DNA from: Euryarchaeota archaeon UBA623
Lineage (GTDB): Archaea > Thermoplasmatota > Poseidoniia > Poseidoniales > Thalassarchaeaceae
DNA: 12,422 nt
NCBI GenBank assembly: GCA_002505325.1
Contig: DAUV01000028.1
Coordinates: 1-12,422 of the forward strand
Direction: 5' to 3'
The translations under genes were made by a program, and so were the position numbers. The notes below the pieces were generated by a model. The model was not told the origin of the DNA, did not search any database, and saw only the letters and a program-made list of their open reading frames with translations. This document shows, piece after piece, positions 8,101 through 12,422 of this stretch. Each line of letters opens with the position of its first letter. Positions within the stretch are counted from its first letter, which is position 1.

Positions 8101-10931
8101 ATACACTGCCTGACGGTTGGGAGGCTCGCTACGCCTGCTCTTGGAAGAAGGATAATGCCGGAATCAATCCATTGAACGGCTCCGACCCGTTGAACAACCC
8201 TGATGGAGACGGTTACGACATCAACCACGATGGAGTACTTGATCTCGAGGAGAGCTTAGTCAACTGGCTAGAGTACCACCTCAAGTCGGAGATTCTGTAT
8301 GGCGATCAGTCCGCTTCCGGTATGGAGTACCCCGAGAACTTCACCACTCTGCTGTGGAATGAGACTTGGTTGGATTTCGCTGATGACTCGTTTGGTGACT
8401 TCACCAGTCCCGCCTACAGCAGTCTCGTTAACGGTACCACTCCTCGGGATGTCGGCTCGGCCAATCCTCTTTCATCTGATTCGGATAGAGACGGCATGCC
8501 GGATGGATGGGAATTCTACTACGCTAGATGGAGTCTGTTCGATGGGAAATGGACACTCAACCCTGTTGATGAGAGGGATCGGACGGGCGACCCTGATGGA
8601 GATGGGATGAATAATTGGGAGGAGTACAACGTCATCGACAGCAATCTCAGTGAGACCGACGATCTGATTACAGTCCCCCAGTTTTACCTTCTAAGCGTCG
8701 GCGGCGAACTACTCGCTTCACCTTGGTTGTCGGCAGAATCAGCTGCTTCGTTCGGAACTTTCCTCACGGACGATCAGATCAACAAGAGCGGTCGTACCGC
8801 TGACCCGAATGATCCCGATACAGACGATGATGGGCTGCTTGACGGTATCGAGCTGATATTCACTAGGTGGAACTCGACCGATGAGGTTTGGACCCTGAAT
8901 CCGCTGGTCGCTGGTGACGGTAACTATGACTCCGATCGCGATGGCATCACCGATCTCGTAGAGCTGAATCTCACACTCAACAATCCTGCAAACGGTGGAC
9001 TTTCTCCTCCGGATGCACCACGGATGTGGGAGGAGGCGGAGCAGCTAGATCCCGATGAGGCAGTCAACCGAGTCTATCGTATTCTATTCAACAAAGAAGG
9101 CAGGGCAGAACTAGCAATCGCCCAGTTCCAGTCGTGGCAGGATGGCTTTGCCGCTCAACCGGTGGTTTCCGCATTACTGGGCGCTTCCGACCCGAACGCG
9201 GAGGACACCGATCGAGATGGCATGAGCGACGGTTACGAGTACTGGTTCACTGAGTGGAATCTTGAGCAGAACACTTGGGAGATGAACCTCCTCACCGACA
9301 GTGACATCCATGCTGATTCCGATGACGACTCGTTCGACTGCAACGGTGACGGGCACATCTCGGACTCAGAGTCCTTCGACAACCTCGCTGAGTACGACGC
9401 TAGGGTTTACGGCAAACGCTCAGCTATCGATACAATCCCTAATGGAACGGGACTAATCTCATACGGCGCCGACGCCGTGACTGCACAGATTGATGAGAAT
9501 GGTCTGGCATATGATGCCGCTTTCGCTCAACTATACGTCATGTTCTCGACCAAGAGTCTGGTGTCAGCCGAACGCGCTGGACTGATTAATGACATCGACC
9601 CAGACACTTTCAACTACAGTATCGCTGGAGTCAGCGACCCCACTGACGCCGACTCGGACCGAGACGGGATGCCCGACGGCTGGGAGTTCTGCTACTCTAT
9701 CTACGGCGAATTCCTACCAGTGAACTCGTACAGGTGGTCAATGAATCCAATCAACCCGTTGGACATAGACTACGACCCGGATGCCGATGGTTGGTATGAT
9801 AGATCGTGGACTGATATCCCGGCCCCTCAGGGCACATGGGAGGACCGGGAGTTCACGCTCGCACCTGTAGAACAGCAGATTGAACAAGGCTTCCTCGGCC
9901 TGTACTTCAGCAACTTGATGGAGTATGAGAACGGCACTCATCCTCTCGATGCCGACTCCGATGATGACTCAATGGTGATGAAGCCAATAATGCAGAATGG
10001 AGTCGTCATCGACTATGTTCAGGACACCAACCTTTCAGATGGGAGGGAGGTGTTCAAATACGGAACCAATCCTCTTGACAACGATACCGACGGCGACATG
10101 ATGCCAGATTTCTATGAGTACTATCGTGGTTGGAATGAGGCCAATGACAACTGGTCTTCATACCTGAAGATATCAGTGGTTTGGCAACAAATCACGGCAA
10201 CCAATTGGAAGCCAGTCAACATCACCGGGACGAGCATCGAGAGGCCCGAACTTGCTTGGACGTGGTTCACTCATGACGCCACTAATCCATCAGACGCTGG
10301 ACAGGATGCAGACAACGACGGCAGTTGGGATTGCTCCAGTGGCAGCTGCCTCTATATCCCGTACAACAACTTCCAGGAATATTACGGGCTGGTTAATGCC
10401 TCTCTGGCCTCCCCTTCTCTCGTAAGACAAGCCGGACTGTACGACTGTTCTGGCAACATCGTGCAGGAGTGGTGGCAACTGCGCGAGTCTCTTCTGGGGA
10501 CCTGCTCTGGCAGCGCCGCCCTCAGTTCGAACTACTTCCGCATGTACCGGATTAACAACGACGACCTGCTATACGCCCTCATCATTGACGACAACGACGT
10601 AGACTACGAGGACATTGACACCAGCGATGACGAGATCCTCGTCAACGGTGCATGGACAGACGAGTATCAGAGGTTCGCAGGCGACCAGTATCATCTACCA
10701 AACACTGGCTTAGGCGAGTACGTCTACGGCTGGTGGCTAATCGACATCGACGGAGACCAGATTGCCGACGGGACCGATCCAACGAACTGGGACACCGATG
10801 GCGACTGGCTCAACGACTTCTTTGAGATCGAGGATGACATGCTCGATGGGGTGCGGGGCAACAGCGGCTCCCCCATCAGGTACGACGATCGCACAACCGA
10901 CAGCGGACAGCACGACGACGGGCACCACTAG
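5187..10931 (+). CDS. Giant secreted TSP3-type calcium-binding repeat protein with inserted seven-bladed beta-propeller
   Basis: 1914 residues. The N-terminus is a signal peptide: MRRK followed by a hydrophobic core to about residue 21. The start is supported by GAGGT six bases upstream. Calcium-binding loops of the bacterial/archaeal thrombospondin type 3 kind recur. Examples are DTDGDGLPDGYE (139-150), DSDLDGMPDGWE (739-750), DTDGDGMPDGWE (879-890), DSDRDGMPDGWE (1098-1109 and 1489-1500), DTDRDGMSDGYE (1340-1351) and a final pair at 1853-1880. Many modules continue with W-x-x-NP, a second Asp loop and NxxEY. Residues about 385-732 instead form a seven-bladed propeller. Eight Cys between 103 and 248 suggest disulfides. 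There is no C-terminal helix or sorting motif; the protein ends in QHDDGHH. It is probably an exported or surface-layer-associated, calcium-stabilised rod with a binding head. The partner is unknown, and no catalytic motif is visible. Confidence 0.9.
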   Translation: MRRKQTALLITLLLLSSLAFVSQTRPQSSVSSTDPITADRGGPPVTDEDGDRIPDLHESIFGDVRLIEDSIGIVSVNGLDPMNATDNMSDHDNDGASALLEFCWPYTLDTCFDRLSLTGKPPQFTESGLREYLDPRVADTDGDGLPDGYEIYMCTEGGLGYQNATNAWQCLWFDPLDPSDSIEDIDKCDDYSFGCGDGFDVDRDGYIDIGERYTNSEEYLYGTPDDWLTERDGLWCAGEIPGLTDDSCQTEVARATGDNGWLGSDPTESDSDYYTWSEVIAIGLAVPGDGIPDGWEVHYGLDPRNSSDAIEDTDLDGWDLDRDGFIIPDISTSTAHWGEAFSNYEEYMIHHDDGAWVTPGLRGTSSSESDSVVVSFDQSTSPGLVDGAVHTVLADSARDRLLVGSKYGISIIDPFEGITTLYELPSGMVMHTMIRWSPGDSDFLIIGSNLGLHSIILETGLPLMDSMSEARIGPVEGIYSLDTGSGNLDLILFGNDSAWTATVSEQEGAAEATVIEPVFNEAMTEMLTSSETEVLTALHVPMFGRGPLLLIGTDAGLIAWNTTDGSTSVGDPWWVFDRENAEDFVQRADLLNVSKSAVVNALVTAGPLDALGNVEEVTGVWVGTAGGLHLLNLQLLVQMPRTAFDSDRMYNIERWAEGANDIHSILPLDGKILIGSRDGTWCLEGGHSGVLGLYLNQTRIPGVATSLITLEHGTSLWIFAGISPGRYMNIMPIDPTSKDSDLDGMPDGWEFIYGLDPTDPYDRYRDADADGVHFSTSDGFEFDRDWTNLDEYRFVSNTENGFNGTDPREKDTDGDGLTDGEEYWGWFAESTNFDCHYLNEEYLCDEETGELAEQVHLEGWLGSGAGGGTDGPTDPTNADTDGDGMPDGWEMEHRRWIGDVYNGGNLWTLDPRDPTDKDQDADGDGLSNLCEYMWGNLLETVLREGLATHGETSEAAANWTATDPNDIDSDGDTLPDGWEARYACSWKKDNAGINPLNGSDPLNNPDGDGYDINHDGVLDLEESLVNWLEYHLKSEILYGDQSASGMEYPENFTTLLWNETWLDFADDSFGDFTSPAYSSLVNGTTPRDVGSANPLSSDSDRDGMPDGWEFYYARWSLFDGKWTLNPVDERDRTGDPDGDGMNNWEEYNVIDSNLSETDDLITVPQFYLLSVGGELLASPWLSAESAASFGTFLTDDQINKSGRTADPNDPDTDDDGLLDGIELIFTRWNSTDEVWTLNPLVAGDGNYDSDRDGITDLVELNLTLNNPANGGLSPPDAPRMWEEAEQLDPDEAVNRVYRILFNKEGRAELAIAQFQSWQDGFAAQPVVSALLGASDPNAEDTDRDGMSDGYEYWFTEWNLEQNTWEMNLLTDSDIHADSDDDSFDCNGDGHISDSESFDNLAEYDARVYGKRSAIDTIPNGTGLISYGADAVTAQIDENGLAYDAAFAQLYVMFSTKSLVSAERAGLINDIDPDTFNYSIAGVSDPTDADSDRDGMPDGWEFCYSIYGEFLPVNSYRWSMNPINPLDIDYDPDADGWYDRSWTDIPAPQGTWEDREFTLAPVEQQIEQGFLGLYFSNLMEYENGTHPLDADSDDDSMVMKPIMQNGVVIDYVQDTNLSDGREVFKYGTNPLDNDTDGDMMPDFYEYYRGWNEANDNWSSYLKISVVWQQITATNWKPVNITGTSIERPELAWTWFTHDATNPSDAGQDADNDGSWDCSSGSCLYIPYNNFQEYYGLVNASLASPSLVRQAGLYDCSGNIVQEWWQLRESLLGTCSGSAALSSNYFRMYRINNDDLLYALIIDDNDVDYEDIDTSDDEILVNGAWTDEYQRFAGDQYHLPNTGLGEYVYGWWLIDIDGDQIADGTDPTNWDTDGDWLNDFFEIEDDMLDGVRGNSGSPIRYDDRTTDSGQHDDGHH
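5583..6236 (+). repeat. TSP3-like modules 1-2 (before the propeller)
   Basis: These are residues 133-350 of the giant protein. Module 1 has DTDGDGLPDGYE, then WFDPLDP, a Cys-containing second Asp loop, VDRDGYID, and NSEEY at 215-219. Module 2 has a degenerate first loop, GDGIPDGWE (288-296), then LDP, DLDRDGF, and NYEEY at 343-347. Module 2 lacks the leading DxDx of the first loop, so that calcium site is probably weakened or lost. Confidence 0.75.
6339..7382 (+). other. Seven-bladed beta-propeller domain (two-component-regulator-propeller style)
   Basis: These are residues about 385-732 of the giant protein. Seven units share a hydrophobic strand, a turn, a second strand ending in G-S/T-x-x-G-L, and another strand. 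The GSxxGL-like cores are VGSKYGISII, IGSNLGLHSI, FGNDSAWTAT, IGTDAGLIAW, VGTAGGLHLL, IGSRDGTWCL and the degenerate FAGISPGRYM. The strands that open the units begin near residues 389, 429, 475, 534, 599, 662 and 703. Seven such units match a closed propeller, and the GTxxGL cores resemble Reg_prop repeats. Ligand or protein binding is inferred. Asp-loop modules are absent here and resume at 733. Confidence 0.7.
7383..10838 (+). repeat. TSP3-like modules 3-12 (after the propeller)
   Basis: These are residues 733-1884 of the giant protein. First loops begin near 739, 811, 879, 968, 1098, 1211, 1340, 1489, 1633 and 1853. Most are preceded by DP or NP five to eight residues earlier. Most continue with W-x-x-NP/DP, a second Asp-rich loop and NxxEY, seen at 788, 928, 1026, 1143, 1399, 1576 and 1728. 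Variable linkers give a spacing of about 70-150 residues, rising to 220 before the last module. The DNA encoding identical DGMPDGWE copies differs at many third positions, so these are old, selected repeats and not a recent tandem expansion. Confidence 0.78.
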
Positions 10932-10965
10932 TTGATTTCTTGAGCGACCCCCCTCACGCTCTGTC

Positions 10966-11436
10966 ATGGACGATGATGCGAGGGTACCTTCGCCAGACGC
11001 ACCAGTCGAGGAGAGGCTGCTATTTCTACAGGAGAACACGGTTAGCTTCGTCAATCAGTTCAATATGCCAGTCATCGAGGTGGCACTGGTCCTATCGAAG
11101 TATATTCGCATCCTCCTCGAGTCTCTGCAGAAAACCGCGCAGAGTAATGGTGAAGTCTTGCCATCGAGGCTAACCGATCCGTGGCATATCGAAGCACAGG
11201 ACGAGGTACCAAGAATCGACTCATTCCCTTTAGATACTCTGCTTGGCAGTCTCGACGAAGATAGAATGGACATTCTGGATACTCTGATTAGGTCCATCTT
11301 GAACGAGAGCCAACTCCCCTTCACACCTGCTCTCACTCTACTAAGGGAGTGGGAGGCATTGGTTAGGACTCAGTTAGCCAATGCCAGCGGCCCCGGACAG
11401 TTGTTCAGCCCAATCAATCTGCCAGAGAACTTCTGA
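10966..11436 (+). CDS. Small acidic helical protein of unknown function
   Basis: 156 residues, family not recognised. It has no signal peptide or membrane segment, so it is probably cytoplasmic. The N-terminus is acidic and Pro-rich (MDDDARVPSPDAP). Two predicted helical stretches follow, at about 15-58 and 90-138, separated by a Pro-containing segment (PSRLTDPWHIEAQDEVPRID, 66-85). The C-terminus is GPGQLFSPINLPENF. The ATG lies 34 bases after the stop of the giant-protein gene on the same strand, so co-transcription is possible. No Shine-Dalgarno sequence is seen. It ends exactly where the opposite-strand membrane protein ends. Coding is supported by its length, the absence of a better frame and its fit between neighbours. 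The function is open. Confidence 0.7.
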   Translation: MDDDARVPSPDAPVEERLLFLQENTVSFVNQFNMPVIEVALVLSKYIRILLESLQKTAQSNGEVLPSRLTDPWHIEAQDEVPRIDSFPLDTLLGSLDEDRMDILDTLIRSILNESQLPFTPALTLLREWEALVRTQLANASGPGQLFSPINLPENF

Positions 11437-11850
11437 TTATTCATTCTCGGCCTTGGCGACTATTCCACTGGAGACCCACCATGAATCGACGATTGACCAG
11501 ATGAACAGCACTGGCCACAGCACTACTGAGAATATCAGAGGGAGCTGTATGACGAAGTATCCGAGTGCTTTGCGATGTTGGCGATTGAAGTGCTGTCCTA
11601 GGTAGAGGAACGGGACGAGGGAAATAGCAAGAGCCACGAGGGGGCGTAGAGTTCCCCAAGGGCCAATGCCACCGCTCAACTCGTACCATATCACCCCTAT
11701 CACACCTAGAGTACTCCCTTCCTCTGGCTCCTTTTCGGAGGCTATGCTGACCACATACTCCTCCGCCATACTGACCCACCGGAACTCCCGATGCATGAAT
11801 CTGACGCCAACCGGGACGGCGAAAAGGCGAACAGTAGAGACGTCGGCCAT
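11437..11850 (-). CDS. Small membrane protein with two transmembrane helices, function unknown
   Basis: 137 residues. Hydrophobic helices lie at about 68-85 (LRPLVALAISLVPFLYLG) and 98-121 (YFVIQ through WSIVD). Between them is GQHFNRQHRKALGY. The pattern GQ-hydrophobic-N-x-Q...K...WxIVDxW recalls small archaeal and bacterial membrane proteins of the TM2-like kind, where a short basic loop joins two helices; this resemblance is by eye only. The N-terminal 45 residues are soluble and contain EKEPEEG. ATG codons at residues 19 and 28 (11769) are alternative starts. The first ATG leaves only five bases to the divergent pcp gene, and a start at 11769 would leave room for a promoter. Codon use upstream of 11769 still looks coding, so the longer form is kept. 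Its TAA touches the TGA of the gene on the other strand. Confidence 0.65.
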   Translation of the reverse strand: MADVSTVRLFAVPVGVRFMHREFRWVSMAEEYVVSIASEKEPEEGSTLGVIGVIWYELSGGIGPWGTLRPLVALAISLVPFLYLGQHFNRQHRKALGYFVIQLPLIFSVVLWPVLFIWSIVDSWWVSSGIVAKAENE

Positions 11851-11855
11851 TGCAC

Positions 11856-12422
11856 GTGAGCGAACCTAGAGTCCTAGTCACGGCATTCCCTCCATTCTCT
11901 GAATTCGACAGCAATGTCTCTCAGGGTGTGCTCAATAGACTCGAATCCGAAGGAGTGCAGGGCCTCGATGTCGTGACATGGCTCCTTAGCGTCGACGAGG
12001 AGGGTTCACGCGCGGTCGCCGACCAGATTCACAAAGATATACAGGTAGATGGCATACTGCACCTAGGTCTAGCGGCCAGAAGGAATTCAATCACCCTAGA
12101 GAGAATAGCTCGGAACAAATTTTCGATGAACGAGCCTGACAACTCTGGTCGGCTGCTCGATTCAGGAGAGATAATCAGAGGCGCCCCCGAAACAATCTCA
12201 ACTACTGCTCCAATCCATGTCTTGGATGAGGAATTTGAGCACGACGAGCATATTTACTGGAGCGAAGACGCAGGAGGATATGTCTGCAACGAGACAATAT
12301 ATCGAACACTGTATGCGATGCAAGATATAGAAAAAAGCCCTCTGCCGGCGTTGTTTGTTCACTTGCCACCCGAAGACGAGATCCCTCTGGATGTCCAAGT
12401 CGAAGCAGTCAGGAGGATTGCG
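11856..12422 (+). CDS. pcp: Pyroglutamyl-peptidase I (pyrrolidone-carboxylate peptidase), 3' partial
   Basis: Cysteine peptidase of family C15 that removes N-terminal pyroglutamate from peptides; cytoplasmic. The frame runs from GTG 11856 in phase to the window end (189 residues). The family is about 200-220 residues, so only the last helix is missing. The start gives VSEPRVLVTAFPPF, matching the family opening (VLVTGFEPFGG); a TTG two codons earlier is the only other option before a stop. The expected catalytic triad is visible: E82 in ITLERIARN, C144 in AGGYVCNETIY and H169 in ALFVHLP. PDNSG (94-98) and HLGLA (69-73) also match. Differences from the textbook N-terminus are FPPFSEF for FEPFGG and NVS for NPS/NPT. 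There is no Shine-Dalgarno sequence, so translation is probably leaderless. It diverges from the small membrane protein gene. Confidence 0.9.
   Translation, partial: MSEPRVLVTAFPPFSEFDSNVSQGVLNRLESEGVQGLDVVTWLLSVDEEGSRAVADQIHKDIQVDGILHLGLAARRNSITLERIARNKFSMNEPDNSGRLLDSGEIIRGAPETISTTAPIHVLDEEFEHDEHIYWSEDAGGYVCNETIYRTLYAMQDIEKSPLPALFVHLPPEDEIPLDVQVEAVRRIA

Noticed and set aside
5583..10838. Repeat array as CRISPR or DNA-level tandem repeat
   Set aside because: The repetition is at protein level only; spacing is irregular and the DNA copies differ at many third positions.
11441..11914. 157-residue open frame on the minus strand over the membrane-protein gene
   Set aside because: It is rich in Arg, Cys and Ser with no coherent hydrophobic segments, and it overlaps both the membrane protein and the start of pcp, whose motifs are clear.

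Overview
The window looks like a fragment of an archaeal chromosome, most likely a planktonic euryarchaeon of the Marine Group II type (Poseidoniales). This is inferred from style, not from a marker gene. Arg is often AGG/AGA. Ribosome binding sites are mostly absent, which suggests leaderless or short-leader transcripts. The gene content is also typical: a very large secreted protein built from Asp-rich calcium-binding repeats, an Ig-like surface protein with one C-terminal membrane anchor and a short W-rich cytoplasmic tail, and a winged-helix/STAND/TPR regulator. Another archaeal lineage cannot be excluded. I found no rRNA, tRNA, CRISPR array, transposase or integrase.

Layout. (1) 1-1611, +: the 3' part of a surface protein with Ig/cadherin-like domains, a transmembrane helix and an acidic cytoplasmic tail. 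(2) 1678-4194, +: a regulator with an N-terminal winged helix, a STAND-type NTPase and about seven TPRs. (3) 4191-5000, -: a YycJ/WalJ-like metallo-beta-lactamase-fold hydrolase, probably a DNA exonuclease. It converges on gene 2 with overlapping stop codons. (4) 5001-5186: a divergent intergenic region with a TATA-like box, a Shine-Dalgarno-like element, a 10-bp direct repeat and two palindromes. (5) 5187-10931, +: a 1914-residue secreted protein with about a dozen TSP3-like calcium-binding modules and a seven-bladed beta-propeller inserted between modules two and three. (6) 10966-11436, +: a small acidic soluble protein of unknown function. (7) 11437-11850, -: a small membrane protein that converges on gene 6 with no base between the stops. 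(8) 11856-12422, +: pyroglutamyl-peptidase I (pcp), running off the window end.

How they fit together. Genes 1 and 5 are cell-surface or exported proteins. Gene 2 looks like a one-component or signal-integrating transcription factor. Genes 3 and 8 look like housekeeping hydrolases. Nothing ties the genes into one pathway. The most unusual object is the giant protein: its repeat is not just the usual DxDxDG loop but a larger composite of about 60 residues (DP, DxDxDGxPDGWE, W-x-x-NP, DxDGDG, NxxEY) repeated 11 times, interrupted by the propeller. I found no clear defence or mobile system.
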